Shown here: piece by piece, positions 47,454 to 56,488 of the stretch
How positions within the stretch are numbered: the stretch's first letter is position 1
Layout of the letters: every line of letters starts with the position of its first letter
Notes under the pieces: generated by a model
Seen by the model: the letters and a program-made list of their open reading frames with translations, nothing else
Database searches by the model: none
What the model was told of the DNA's origin: nothing
NCBI RefSeq assembly: GCF_009727155.1
Contig: NZ_WNWM01000002.1
Span: forward strand, 1,488,001 to 1,552,000
Direction of reading: 5' to 3'
Source: Pseudoduganella dura
Lineage (GTDB): Bacteria; Pseudomonadota; Gammaproteobacteria; Burkholderiales; Burkholderiaceae_D
Length of the DNA stretch: 64,000 bases
Translations under genes and position numbers: made by a program

Positions 47454-47753
47454 ATGATCCATGAAATCGCCGAAATCACCATCAAGCCCGACACGCACGC
47501 AGCCTTCGAGGCCGCCGTGCGGGAAGCCGTGCCGCTGTTCCAGCGCGCCGCCGGCTGCCTGTCGATACGCATCGAGCGCACGATCGAGCGCCCGGAAACC
47601 TATCGCCTGGTGATTGGCTGGGCAACGCTCGAAAATCACACGGTGGACTTCCGCGGCAGCGACGATTTCCAGGCGTGGCGCGCGCTGGTGGGCGGCTTCT
47701 TCGCGGAGCCGCCAAGGGTCGAACACACCGAAACGGTCGTGAACGGCTTCTGA
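47454..47753 (+). CDS. Antibiotic biosynthesis monooxygenase (ABM) domain protein
   Basis: Predicted 99-residue dimeric ferredoxin-like alpha/beta protein. The ABM pattern is IHEIAEITIKPDTHAAFEAAVREAVPLFQRAAGCLSIRIERTIERPETYRLVIGWATLENHTVDFRGSDDFQAW, close to quinol monooxygenase/heme-degrading-like families but without assignable active-site residues. The ATG at 47454 follows CAGGGAG. Function unknown. Confidence 0.82.
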   Translation: MIHEIAEITIKPDTHAAFEAAVREAVPLFQRAAGCLSIRIERTIERPETYRLVIGWATLENHTVDFRGSDDFQAWRALVGGFFAEPPRVEHTETVVNGF

Positions 47754-47865
47754 GGCATTTTGCTGGGGATCGTGCGGGCCCGGCACTGGCCGGCCTGCGC
47801 ATCGGGCGCCGCTCTTGTTGTTATTGCAGCACAATGGTGGCAGGACAACCAATACAGGAACTGCC

Positions 47866-48168
47866 ATGCCAGACACCATTCACCGCAACTTCAAGACGGT
47901 CGAGGATGCCGAGGCCGCCCGCGCCGCGCTGCTGGACGCCGGCTTTCACGGCTCGGCCGTGCAACTGAACCTGCACGACACGCGCGCCACCGATACCGCC
48001 ACGCTGGCGGTCGACAACATCATGGACTCGCTGACGCCGGACGACGCGGACAATACCGATCACCCGGCGCAGCGCCCCGCCGCGCTGCTGTCGGTCGATG
48101 TCGACACGGACGACAGGCGCGAACAGGCCAACACGATCATGCTGCGCTACGGCGGCGCCGAAGCCTGA
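47866..48168 (+). CDS. Small hypothetical protein, possible general-stress type
   Basis: Predicted 100-residue soluble acidic protein. The start IHRNFKTVEDAEAARAALLDAGFHGSAVQL resembles the ferredoxin-like half of general stress protein 17M/YflT-type domains. The end ALLSVDVDTDDRREQANTIMLRYGGAEA fits a second beta-alpha unit. ACAGGAACTGCC precedes the ATG. No firm family assignment. Confidence 0.65.
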   Translation: MPDTIHRNFKTVEDAEAARAALLDAGFHGSAVQLNLHDTRATDTATLAVDNIMDSLTPDDADNTDHPAQRPAALLSVDVDTDDRREQANTIMLRYGGAEA

Positions 48169-48196
48169 TCCGCCGTCACCCGCGCTTCACCTCACC

Positions 48197-49393
48197 TCAT
48201 GCGGCAGGATGCTCGAACACCTGCCGCAGGTAGGCGAGGAACGTTTCATCCTTGCTCATCGTCTTTCCCGGCGAATCCGACAGTTTCGCCACCGACTGGC
48301 CATTGCAGCGCACCAGCTTCATCACGATGTTCAGCGGCTTCACGCCCAGGTCGTTCGTCAGCCACGTGCCGATACCGAAGCCGGTCATGATGCGGTCGGC
48401 GAAGTGGCGGTACAGGAAGATGGCCTTGTCCAGGTCCAGCCCGTCTGAAAACACCAGGCGCTTGGTATGCGCGTCGATGCGCAGCCGCGCGTAGTGCGCG
48501 ATCGCCTTCTCGCCCCACTCGACCGGGTCGCCCGAATCATGGCGCAGGCCGTCGAACAGCTTGGCGAAATACAGATCGAAGTCGCGCAGGAACGCATCCA
48601 TGCCCACCACGTCCGTCAGCGCGGTACCCAGGTCGCCGCGGAATTCCTGCACCCAGTCTTCCAGCGCGGCCTTCTGGAAATCGCGCAGCCGCACGCCGAA
48701 CGCCTGGAACGACTGCATGTACTCGTGCGCCATCGTGCCGATCGGGTGGATCTTGTAGCGCATCGCCAGGTAAACGTTCGACGTGCCCTTGAAGAATTCC
48801 GGCACCTCGGCGGCCAGCCGGCGCACCACCTCGTCGTGCCACGCGCCCGAGTAGCGGCGGCGCACGCCGAAGTCCGAGAATTCGAACGGGTTGCGCTGCA
48901 TCGGCTGCTGGCCGAACACCTTCAATGCCGCGATCTTCGCATCGAGCCGGCGGCGCCCTTCGGCCAGCGCGGCTTCGCCGTCGAAGCGGCGGAAATACAG
49001 TTCGTTGACGATGTACAGCACGAAGATCTCGAAGCCCATCACGTGCACCTGCGGGCCGCGCGCGTGGACCAGCAGCTCGTCGCCATCCGTTTCCACGGTG
49101 ATGAACTTGCGCTGGAAGCGGAACACGGTCAGGAAGTCGACGAAGTCGCTCTTGATGTAGCGCAGCGAGCGAAGGTACTCGAGCTCCTCTTCGCGGAACG
49201 TCATCGTGCACAGGTGATCGAGCTGCCGTTCGATTTCATCCTTCAGCTCGGCAAGCGGATAGGCGGGCTGGTTGCGGCACTTGAATTCATACTCGGCGTT
49301 CGCGCCGGGATGCCAGTGCAACAGCGCCTGCCACATCGAGAACTTGTACAGGTCGGTTTCGAGCAGACTGCGGACGACGGGCTGGAAAGGCAT
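48197..49393 (-). CDS. pncB: Nicotinate phosphoribosyltransferase
   Basis: Predicted 398-residue enzyme converting nicotinate and PRPP to nicotinate mononucleotide in NAD salvage. The start [29 protein letters not shown] and later [54 protein letters not shown] and [19 protein letters not shown] match PncB; the catalytic His lies in [10 protein letters not shown]. The start at 49393 gives the usual family length. An upstream ATG at 49468 would add 25 low-complexity residues and cannot be excluded. It lies beside a nicotinamidase-like gene. Confidence 0.92.
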   Translation of the reverse strand: MPFQPVVRSLLETDLYKFSMWQALLHWHPGANAEYEFKCRNQPAYPLAELKDEIERQLDHLCTMTFREEELEYLRSLRYIKSDFVDFLTVFRFQRKFITVETDGDELLVHARGPQVHVMGFEIFVLYIVNELYFRRFDGEAALAEGRRRLDAKIAALKVFGQQPMQRNPFEFSDFGVRRRYSGAWHDEVVRRLAAEVPEFFKGTSNVYLAMRYKIHPIGTMAHEYMQSFQAFGVRLRDFQKAALEDWVQEFRGDLGTALTDVVGMDAFLRDFDLYFAKLFDGLRHDSGDPVEWGEKAIAHYARLRIDAHTKRLVFSDGLDLDKAIFLYRHFADRIMTGFGIGTWLTNDLGVKPLNIVMKLVRCNGQSVAKLSDSPGKTMSKDETFLAYLRQVFEHPAA

Positions 49394-49542
49394 CGGCTGC
49401 GGGCTCGACTGGGGGATCAACCGAGGGCTCAACGGGGTGGTCAACTGCGTGGTCGCGTAGGATGTCATAGGAAGTCTACTGAGGTAGCAACTGGGGAGGC
49501 AACTGCCGGGGCAACTGCGCAGGCATCGGTGTTCCGGTCATG

Positions 49543-50409
49543 TCAGCGCCCCGCGTTCAGCAGCAGTTCCTGCAGCACGTCCGAGGATTGGGCAAACCCC
49601 ACGCCGGCGGTGCGCATGCGTTCGAAGAACGCCGCCTGCTGCGCCTCGAAACCCTGCACGGGGCTCATGCAATCGGTGATCAATACCAGTTTCGACGCAT
49701 GGGCGCCGAAGCGTTCGGCGATGTGCTCCACCGTCGACTTCACGCAGTGGCTGCCTGCCTCGCCGGCAATGTAGACGCGGTCGGAGTCCTCCAGGCTGTC
49801 GAGCAGCCGGCGGTTTTCCTGGGTATCGGGCTCGCCGGCGACGGGCACCTCGGCCATCACGGCCGAATAATGCTCGGTCCATGGATTGGACCCCTTGGCG
49901 ACCTTCGCCACCACGCCCAGCGCCGCATCTTCCCAGCGGTTATAGGCGGCGCGCACGGCATCGTGCACGTTATGGCCCCAGGTGCCGATCTCGCAGTGCA
50001 CCGGCCACACCATCAGGCGATAGCGGCCGGCCGCTTCCAGCGTGTCGAGATAGGCCAGCGCGCGTTCGCGCCCGTGCGGATCGCGCGGCAGGAAGCGGGC
50101 GGCGCGCACGTCGGCCGCGGTGATTTCGGTGAAGGGGCTGACCGGGCCGCCATCGCCGGCCACCCAGAACGTGGGATGCGCGACGTGGTAGCGGTGATGC
50201 GAGTCGAGCGTGACGGTGATCGCGGCGATGCCGGCACGCCCCCGTTCGATCAGCTGCGCCAGCCGCAGCATGTCGGCATGCGCGCCGGGCACCGGCAACG
50301 CCGGCATGTGCGCCCGGCCGGTGGCCGCATCGACCGGCAGGTGCCCGGGCGGCAGGTCGCAAAAATCGTTCTGTGGATCGATGACCAGCAGGTGCAGACG
50401 GTCTTTCAT
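49543..50409 (-). CDS. Nicotinamidase/isochorismatase-like cysteine hydrolase
   Basis: Predicted 288-residue cysteine hydrolase. The expected triad elements are Asp in LLVIDPQNDFCDLPPGHLPV, Lys in VVAKVAKGSNPW and Cys in YIAGEAGSHCVKSTVEHIAERFGAHASK. The metal/substrate region has TLDSHHRYHVAHPTFW. It is longer than the roughly 210 residues of PncA. Next to pncB it probably deamidates nicotinamide to feed that enzyme; action on another amide is possible. The ATG at 50409 follows GGAGCCC. Confidence 0.85.
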   Translation of the reverse strand: MKDRLHLLVIDPQNDFCDLPPGHLPVDAATGRAHMPALPVPGAHADMLRLAQLIERGRAGIAAITVTLDSHHRYHVAHPTFWVAGDGGPVSPFTEITAADVRAARFLPRDPHGRERALAYLDTLEAAGRYRLMVWPVHCEIGTWGHNVHDAVRAAYNRWEDAALGVVAKVAKGSNPWTEHYSAVMAEVPVAGEPDTQENRRLLDSLEDSDRVYIAGEAGSHCVKSTVEHIAERFGAHASKLVLITDCMSPVQGFEAQQAAFFERMRTAGVGFAQSSDVLQELLLNAGR

Positions 50410-50513
50410 GGATGGGCTCCGTTGAACGGCAACCCCCATCATACCGGCTGGCACGGGATCGTACAAAACATGCACAAAACCGCACTGCCGGGCGACAACC
50501 TTTGCGCAAGATC

Positions 50514-50550
50514 AAAAAATGTCCTGGGGCCAGGCCCCGGGACATTTTTT
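50514..50550. terminator. 37-bp palindrome (18-1-18) with T-runs both ways
   Basis: AAAAAATGTCCTGGGGCC, a single A, then GGCCCCGGGACATTTTTT (one mismatched pair). Six T follow on either strand, so it can end azoR transcription (stop at 50600). It also has the same layout as the element at 38136. Confidence 0.8.
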
Positions 50551-50599
50551 GCGTCAAATCAAACAAGATCCGGCGCTGCGCCCCGGATTGCTGGCGGCA

Positions 50600-51211
50600 T
50601 CAGGCGGCCAGCGCATCGATCGATTGCCGGCTTTTCGCCAGCGTGGCGGCCAGCGCCTGCTCGCCCAGCGCCACGCCCTCGGCCTGGATGAAGGTGATGT
50701 CGGTGATGCCAAGGAAGCCCAGCACGGCGCGCAGGTACGTGGCCAGGAAGTCGTAGCCGGCGGCCGGCCCTTCGCTGTAGACGCCGCCGCTGGCGGTGAA
50801 CACATAGACCTTCTTGCCGCCGGCCAGGCCGACCGGGCCGGTTTCGGTGTACTTGAACGTGCGGCCGGCGCGGGCGATGTGGTCGATATAGGCTTTCAGG
50901 CCCGACGGCACCGAGAAGTTGTACATCGGCGCGCCGATCACGATCACGTCGGCGGCCAGCACTTCGTCGACCAGCTTGTCAGACAGCTTCACGGTGAACG
51001 CCTGTTCGGCGTTGCGCGCCTCGGGCGGCGTGAAGAACGCGCCCAGCATTTCCTCGGTCAGGTGCGGCACCGGGCTGGCGGCCAGGTCGCGCTCGACGAT
51101 CGTGTCGTGCGGGTGGCTGGCCTGCCACTTGGCGATGAACTCGGCCGACAGCTGGCGCGACAGCGAACCGGAAGACCGCACGCTGCTGTTGATGTACAGG
51201 ACGTTTGCCAT
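50600..51211 (-). CDS. azoR: FMN-dependent NADH-azoreductase
   Basis: Predicted 203-residue flavodoxin-fold quinone/azo reductase. Motifs: MANVLYINSSVRSSGSLSRQLS (FMN phosphate loop), IGAPMYNFSVPSGLKAYIDHIARAGRTFKYTETGPVGL and KVYVFTASGGVYSEGPAAGYDF. It detoxifies quinones and azo dyes using NADH. The ATG at 51211 follows GAGGAG. It is divergent from a LysR regulator 100 bp away, which probably controls it. Confidence 0.93.
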   Translation of the reverse strand: MANVLYINSSVRSSGSLSRQLSAEFIAKWQASHPHDTIVERDLAASPVPHLTEEMLGAFFTPPEARNAEQAFTVKLSDKLVDEVLAADVIVIGAPMYNFSVPSGLKAYIDHIARAGRTFKYTETGPVGLAGGKKVYVFTASGGVYSEGPAAGYDFLATYLRAVLGFLGITDITFIQAEGVALGEQALAATLAKSRQSIDALAA

Positions 51212-51311
51212 GATGAACTCCTCGAAAAGTGATGAATTGCAGCCATCATAGAACGGGATTAATATCGATGAAATCCACTTATTTTCAATCTTTACAATCG
51301 ATTTTCTTGAT

Positions 51312-52229
51312 ATGCGAGACCCCGGCCTTCCCTCCCTCGACCAGTTGCGCGTATTCATTGCCGTCATCGACCATGGCGGCTTCGCCCACGCCGCGCGGGC
51401 GCTGCACCGCACGCAGTCGGTCATCAGCTATACCATCGCCAACCTCGAAGAGCAGCTGAACGTCCCCCTGCTCGACCGCAGCCGGCGCAAGGTCACGCTG
51501 ACGGAGGCGGGCAAGGCGCTGCTGGCCGATGCGCGCGCCGTGTCGGCCAAGGTGGACGACATGCGTGCCCGCGCCAAGGCGCTCGGCGCCGGGCTGGAGG
51601 CGGAGCTGTGCCTGGTGGTCGACGTGATGTTCCCGATGTGCCTGCTGGTCACGCTGCTCGAATCGTTCCAGCGCGAATACCCCACCGTGGCGCTGCGGCT
51701 GCACACGGAGGCATTGGGCGGCGTGGCGCAGATGGTGCTCGACGGCCGCTGCCAGCTGGGCATCAGCGGCATGCCGGTGCACCTGCCGGACAACGTGGAC
51801 CGGCAGCTGGCCGGGCACGTGACGATGATGCCGGTCTGCGCCCCCGGCCATCCGCTGGCGCGGTTCGAGGGCGTGGTGCCCACCGCCGCGCTGCGCGAGC
51901 ACCTGCAGCTCGTGCTCACCGACCGCAGCCCGCTCACGGCCGGCCAGGATTTCGGCGTGCTGGGCCGGCGCGACTGGCGCTTGGCCGACCTGCATTCGAA
52001 GCACGCGCTGCTGCGCGGCGGCCTCGGCTGGGGCAGCATGCCGGAGGCGATGATCGCCGAGGACCTGGCACGCGGCCGGCTGGTGCGGCTGAAGCTGCAG
52101 GATGGCGATGCGCTGCAATACCCGCTGTTCGTCATCCACCGCGGCGACCATCAGCCGGGCCCCGCGGCGCGCTGGCTGCGCCAGCGGATCCTCGATGTCG
52201 ACTACACGCTGCCGCACGGCGCGTATTGA
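51312..52229 (+). CDS. LysR-family transcriptional regulator
   Basis: Predicted 305-residue regulator. N-terminal winged helix (about 8-66): LDQLRVFIAVIDHGGFAHAARALHRTQSVISYTIANLEEQLNVPLLDRSRRKVTLTEAG. The effector-binding domain follows from about 95. Divergent placement against azoR is the classic LysR arrangement. The 100-bp gap is AT-rich with ATCGAT at both ends, a possible regulator-binding area. Quinone or electrophile sensing is inferred only from the neighbour. Confidence 0.92.
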   Translation: MRDPGLPSLDQLRVFIAVIDHGGFAHAARALHRTQSVISYTIANLEEQLNVPLLDRSRRKVTLTEAGKALLADARAVSAKVDDMRARAKALGAGLEAELCLVVDVMFPMCLLVTLLESFQREYPTVALRLHTEALGGVAQMVLDGRCQLGISGMPVHLPDNVDRQLAGHVTMMPVCAPGHPLARFEGVVPTAALREHLQLVLTDRSPLTAGQDFGVLGRRDWRLADLHSKHALLRGGLGWGSMPEAMIAEDLARGRLVRLKLQDGDALQYPLFVIHRGDHQPGPAARWLRQRILDVDYTLPHGAY

Positions 52230-52363
52230 CTGCTTTCCTGATGCTTCCTACACGGCTACGGCGTGTGCGCTGACACCCCCGAACGCGTCGGAGTCCTACG
52301 ATAAACCCCTGCCGGGGCGCACCACAGACCGCCCCGGACCACGACTTCGGAAAAGGAGATCCC

Positions 52364-52561
52364 ATGACCAGGGAAAAGGACACGACCACGACGAAGGATG
52401 CAGGCGACTTCACGCAAAGCGGCAACCATGCCGCGGGCGGACCGGCCAACGACACCACGCAGGTCAACAGGGCACCCAACATCGATCCGGCATCGACCAG
52501 GCAACGCGACAAGGCGGAAACCTCGGGCGGAACCGACTTGGAAAAGGAGAAACGGAAATGA
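52364..52561 (+). CDS. Small hydrophilic disordered protein, 65 residues
   Basis: Predicted 65-residue protein of charged and polar residues (Thr, Asp, Lys, Gly, Asn) with no hydrophobic stretch, Cys, Trp or Tyr. The ATG follows AAAAGGAGATCCC. Its stop overlaps the start of the next gene (ATGA), so the two are coupled. Likely a companion hydrophilin; no family recognised. Confidence 0.7.
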   Translation: MTREKDTTTTKDAGDFTQSGNHAAGGPANDTTQVNRAPNIDPASTRQRDKAETSGGTDLEKEKRK

Positions 52562-53508
52562 CACAGCAATCCATCGGCGGCCGTAACGCACAGGACGGCA
52601 TCAGCGGCACTCCATCCGGCACGCAGGGTGCCGACAGCGGCCAGGGCATCAACCAGGGCGGCCAGAACCAGCAGAGCTCGCAGGGCCACACGGACCATTC
52701 CGTAGCCTCGCCGGGCAACCGGGGCGGCATGCAGGGCGGCATCACCAACAGCGGCTCGGTGCAGCTCGATCCACAGGAAAGCAACCGCGATCGATACGGC
52801 GACCAGGAAACGGGCGCCACGTCGGGCGAAGTGGGCGATGGCCGCAGCCGGCAGCAGGTCGCCGTCAGCGGCAGCCAGGCCACGCAGCACAGCAAGGGGC
52901 GCGATGACGGCGCGCTGCCGAAAGGTGGCCGCAACCCGCAGTCCGTCGACAGCACGGACGGCACGGGCGAAGGCGGCCTGACGCAGGCGACGCCTGTCCA
53001 GCAGCAGCAAAGCAAGCCGCGCGCCGGCACGGGCGGCGGCCACGGCGGCCAGCACTCGGGCGGCATGGGCGGCGAAAGCGGCGGCGCGCTGCACAACGTG
53101 GGTGCGCAAAGCGGCCAGACGGGCCGTGGCGGCCTGGGCGGCAACAATGCCGGGATGCAGGGCGGCAGCGAGGGCAACCAGCAGTCCGGCGACAATCCTG
53201 GCAACAGCATGGGCGACAGCGGCCTGGCCGATGACGACCTCGACACGCTGCAGGCCGGGGCGACGGGCGGCGAACGCGCCGGCATGGGCAAGCGCGGCAA
53301 CAGCCAGCAGTCCGACAAGGCCGGCAATGCCCAGGGCGGCATGCGGCAAAACCAGACCGTGCCGAACAACCGTAGCGACAATGAGCAGGCCGACCGCCAG
53401 CTCGGCATGCAGGGTTCGCAGGGCGACCCGGGTCATGACATCGACGACCTGGGCAACAAGCAGTCCGGCGGCGGCGGCTCGCGGGGCGGGACCGAAGACC
53501 AGCGGTAG
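52558..53508 (+). CDS. Hydrophilin-like Gly/Gln-rich disordered protein, 316 residues
   Basis: Predicted fully disordered cytoplasmic protein, dominated by Gly, Gln, Ser, Asp and Asn, with no Cys, Trp or Phe and a single Tyr. Short motifs recur: NQQSS, GNQQSG, GNSQQSD, GGMQGG, and GGHGGQHSGGMGGESGG, the last reminiscent of KGG/GsiB-type stress proteins. The ATG at 52558 follows AAAAGGAG and overlaps the upstream stop. A longer in-frame ORF from 52102 overlaps lysR and is rejected. A role in desiccation or stress protection is inferred from composition only. Confidence 0.75.
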   Translation: MTQQSIGGRNAQDGISGTPSGTQGADSGQGINQGGQNQQSSQGHTDHSVASPGNRGGMQGGITNSGSVQLDPQESNRDRYGDQETGATSGEVGDGRSRQQVAVSGSQATQHSKGRDDGALPKGGRNPQSVDSTDGTGEGGLTQATPVQQQQSKPRAGTGGGHGGQHSGGMGGESGGALHNVGAQSGQTGRGGLGGNNAGMQGGSEGNQQSGDNPGNSMGDSGLADDDLDTLQAGATGGERAGMGKRGNSQQSDKAGNAQGGMRQNQTVPNNRSDNEQADRQLGMQGSQGDPGHDIDDLGNKQSGGGGSRGGTEDQR

Positions 53509-53521
53509 GCGGGCAAGCGCG

Positions 53522-53603
53522 ATCCGGTGCATGGCACCGGATGTGCCCGGCGTCACCGGCCCCCGTGCCCGGCACCGATCCCTTCCGGATCGATGCCGGG
53601 CAC
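53522..53603. terminator. Hairpins between convergent hydrophilin and cbpM genes
   Basis: Two strong hairpins. ATCCGGTGC/GCACCGGAT with a 3-nt loop lies at 53522-53542. At 53565-53603 a stem GTGCCCGGCA/TGCCGGGCAC encloses a second stem CGATCC/GGATCG. No T-runs, but the position between convergent genes suggests termination. Confidence 0.6.
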
Positions 53604-53605
53604 TT

Positions 53606-53923
53606 TCACGTCGACTTCAAGCCCGCGGCCCGCAAGCGTCGCCGCAACCGCCGGACCTCTTCGGTGAGGTCCACCACCAGCGCGGCCACTTCGTCGTTCG
53701 CATCGAAATCCCGTTCGACGCGCAGCAGGCTGCGCGCGCGCACCAGGTCGACACTGGTGAAGCGCCAGGCTTCCGGCGCCGCTTCGGTGCCGCCGAGCAG
53801 GATGCCGGTGCGTACCCGCTGCACCACCCAGCCCGGTTCCACGGCGCAGGCCTGCGCCAGTTCGTCGAGCGTCAGCGCCGTCTCGTCGAGCGGCACCGCG
53901 CGAATCGGTAGTTCGCCAGTCAT
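53606..53923 (-). CDS. cbpM: Chaperone modulator CbpM
   Basis: Predicted 105-residue protein of the CbpM/MerR_2 type. It has a helical N-terminal part (LTLDELAQACAVEPGWVVQRVRTGILLGG), WRFTSVDLVRARSLLRVERDFDANDEVAALVVDLTEEV and a C-terminal coiled coil rich in Arg. CbpM binds the J domain of CbpA and restrains it. The ATG follows a strong GAGGAGGG site 13 bp after the cbpA stop. Confidence 0.87.
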   Translation of the reverse strand: MTGELPIRAVPLDETALTLDELAQACAVEPGWVVQRVRTGILLGGTEAAPEAWRFTSVDLVRARSLLRVERDFDANDEVAALVVDLTEEVRRLRRRLRAAGLKST

Positions 53924-53936
53924 TGGATCACCCTCC

Positions 53937-54863
53937 TCACAGCCCGCGGCGCGGATCGAATTTCAGGTCGCGCGCCATCTGTTCATACAAAGCTTTCGCC
54001 TGCGGCGTGTTCGCCGGCGGCAGCGCGATCTCCAGCAGCAGGTACAGGTCGCCCGCCGGCGCGGCGGCCGTGCCGGGAATGCCGCGGCCCTTCAGACGCA
54101 GCTTGCGCCCGCCCTGCGAATCGGGCGGCACGGTGACCGACACGCGGCCGGACGGCGTGGCCACCTCGATGCCGGCGCCCAGCGCGGCTTCCCACGGCGC
54201 CACCGGCACCGTCTGGTACACGTCGCGCCCTTCCACGCGGTAGCGGCGGTCTTCGGCGAAGCGGATCTCCAGGTACAGGTCGCCCGCCGCGGCACCGCCG
54301 CTGCCGGGCTGCCCCTGACCAGCCAGCCGCAGTTGCTGGCCTTCGGTCACGCCTTTCGGAATCGTCACGTCCAGCGTGCGCTCGCGCGTGACCACGCGGC
54401 CATGCTCGTCGGCCTGCGGCACGCGCAGGCCGATCGTACGGCTGGCGCCGTGATAGGCATCGGCCAGCGCGATCTCGATGACGGCATGGGTGTCATCGCC
54501 CCGCATCGCGAAGCCGTGCCGGCGGCCGCCGCCGACATGGGCGAACAGGTCCTTGAAGAAATCGCTGTCGGCCCCGCCGTCGGCCGATTCGAAGCCCGAG
54601 CCCCAGTCCGGCGGCGGCCGGAATCCGCCACCTTCCGGCTGCCGGTATTGCGCGCTGCCCAGTTCGTCGTAGGCCGCCCGTTTTTCCGCGTCGCCCAGCA
54701 CGCCGTAGGCTTCGTTCAGTTCCTTGGTCCTGACATCGGCGTCGGCTTCCTTGCTGACATCGGGGTGGTACTTGCGCACCAGCTTGCGGTAGGCCTTCTT
54801 GATGGCGTCGGCGTCCGCGGTCTTCGGCACGCCCAGCACGGCGTAGTAATCCTTGTACTCCAC
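53937..54863 (-). CDS. cbpA: Curved-DNA-binding protein CbpA (DnaJ-class co-chaperone)
   Basis: Predicted 308-residue co-chaperone and nucleoid-associated protein. The J domain (1-70) has the HPD motif at 33-35 (KYHPDVS). A Gly-rich linker (about 75-105) leads to two beta-sandwich substrate-binding domains (ERTLDVTIPKGVTEGQQLRLAGQG; VSVTVPPDSQGGRKLRLKGRGIPG). There is no DnaJ zinc finger. The start is GTG at 54863 after AAGGAG. The cbpA-cbpM pair is a standard operon. Confidence 0.94.
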   Translation of the reverse strand: MEYKDYYAVLGVPKTADADAIKKAYRKLVRKYHPDVSKEADADVRTKELNEAYGVLGDAEKRAAYDELGSAQYRQPEGGGFRPPPDWGSGFESADGGADSDFFKDLFAHVGGGRRHGFAMRGDDTHAVIEIALADAYHGASRTIGLRVPQADEHGRVVTRERTLDVTIPKGVTEGQQLRLAGQGQPGSGGAAAGDLYLEIRFAEDRRYRVEGRDVYQTVPVAPWEAALGAGIEVATPSGRVSVTVPPDSQGGRKLRLKGRGIPGTAAAPAGDLYLLLEIALPPANTPQAKALYEQMARDLKFDPRRGL

Positions 54864-55018
54864 GATCGGTTCTCCTTGTCGGGTTTCCTCTGCTGCCGCT
54901 TTTCGTTGATGAGAAGGTTACAACAAAATCGTCGCCGCGGCATTCATGCACCAGGGTGGTGCCCGCACCCCCCATCTGTGGGTAGAATGCCAAGTTCCTT
55001 ATCGTCGAGTCGCAGCCA

Positions 55019-56407
55019 ATGCCTTATTCGTTCACGTTGCCCAATATCCGCCAGGAAGCCAGAGCCCTGTGGCAGCTGGCCTGGCCCGTCCTGATCGGGC
55101 AGCTGGCAACCGTGGGTATGGGCGTGGCGGACGTGGCGATGACGGGCCACACCAGCGCCGCCGAACTGGCCGCCGTGTCGCTCGGCGCCTCCGTCTGGTC
55201 GATCATCCTCGTCACCGTCAACGGCACGATGATGGCGGTGAACACCGTTGTCGCGCACCAGGTGGGCGCCGGGGCGTTCGACAGGATCCCGCACTCGGTG
55301 CGGCAGTCGCTGTGGAAGGCGGTGGGCGTGGGCATCGTGGCCGCGCTGGCGGCCAACCTTGCCACGCTGCTGTTCGATCACCTGCAGCTGGAACCCGAAG
55401 TGAACGCGCGCGCCTCGATGTTCGTGCACATCGTCAGCATCGGCCTGCTGCCGTTCGCCGCCTACCGGGCGCTGTACGGCTACAGCGCCAGCATCAACCA
55501 GACCAAGCCCGTGATGGTGATCGCGCTGATCGGCCTGGCCGTCAACATCGCCGTCAACTGGCTGCTGGTGTTCGGCAACCTGGGGTTTCCGAAGATGGGC
55601 GCGCTGGGCTGCGCGGTGGCCACCGGCACCGTGGTCTGGCTCGACCTGCTGGCGATCGTGATGTGGATTCGTATCGCGCCGGCTTACCGGGATTCCTATC
55701 CGTTCGACAAATGGGAATGGCCGCACTGGCCCGAGGTATGGAACATGCTGAAGCTGGGCGTGCCGATCGGCGTCACGTACTTCGCCGAGGTCAGCGTGTT
55801 CGGCGCCGTCAGCCTGCTGGTGGCGCGCTTCGGCGTGGTCACCGTGTCGGCGCACCAGATCGCGCTGAACTTTTCGTCGCTCACGTTCATGGTGCCGCTG
55901 TCGTTCGGCATCGGCATGATCGCCCGCGTGGGGCAGGCGCTGGGCGAAGGCAATCCGCAGCGCGCCCGCTTCGCCTCGTTCGTCGGCCTGTGGATGTCGG
56001 TCGGCTTCGCGGTGCTGTCGGCGCTGTTCATCGCGCTGTTCCGCCACCAGATCGCCGCCGCCTACACGTCCGACGTGGCGGTGCGCGAAATGTGCGCGCA
56101 CCTGCTGCTGTTCGCCGCGCTGTTCCAGCTGTCCGATGCCGCGCAGGTGGCGGCGTCGTGCGCGATCCGCGGCTACAAGGTCACGCGTGGGCCGATGGTG
56201 ATCCAGCTGATCGCGTTCTGGGGCGTGGCGTTGCCGCTGGGCTGCGTGCTCGGGCTGGCGCCGCAATGGATTCCGTTCGCCCCGGACGAGCCGATGTCCG
56301 CCACCGGCTTCTGGATCGGCCTGGTGCTGGGCCTGACGATCGCGGCCGTGCTGCTGACGCTGTTCCTGCAGCGGCTGTCGCGGCAGCGCGCGCTCGCTCC
56401 GGCCTGA
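55019..56407 (+). CDS. MATE-family multidrug efflux transporter (NorM type)
   Basis: Predicted 462-residue inner-membrane antiporter with about 12 hydrophobic helices and the MATE start pattern LWQLAWPVLIGQLATVGMGVADVAMTGHTSAAELAAVSLG. The second half repeats it (LKLGVPIGVTYFAEVSVFGAVSLLVARFG; SAHQIALNFSSLTFMVPLSFGIGMIARVGQALGEG). It would export drugs or metabolites against Na+ or H+. Divergent from cbpA. Substrate unknown. Confidence 0.93.
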   Translation: MPYSFTLPNIRQEARALWQLAWPVLIGQLATVGMGVADVAMTGHTSAAELAAVSLGASVWSIILVTVNGTMMAVNTVVAHQVGAGAFDRIPHSVRQSLWKAVGVGIVAALAANLATLLFDHLQLEPEVNARASMFVHIVSIGLLPFAAYRALYGYSASINQTKPVMVIALIGLAVNIAVNWLLVFGNLGFPKMGALGCAVATGTVVWLDLLAIVMWIRIAPAYRDSYPFDKWEWPHWPEVWNMLKLGVPIGVTYFAEVSVFGAVSLLVARFGVVTVSAHQIALNFSSLTFMVPLSFGIGMIARVGQALGEGNPQRARFASFVGLWMSVGFAVLSALFIALFRHQIAAAYTSDVAVREMCAHLLLFAALFQLSDAAQVAASCAIRGYKVTRGPMVIQLIAFWGVALPLGCVLGLAPQWIPFAPDEPMSATGFWIGLVLGLTIAAVLLTLFLQRLSRQRALAPA

Positions 56408-56488
56408 GGACCGCCAAAACGTGCCGAAGGAAAGTCGGCGGTAGCCCTTGCATTCCGAACTTTCGCGCCTCGCCAGAGGCTGCTGAGT

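Noticed and set aside
52132..53556. 474-codon minus-strand ORF opposite the hydrophilin-like gene
   Set aside because: Although hydrophobic, it spans the lysR end and two genes with good ribosome sites; its composition follows from complementing Gly/Gln codons.
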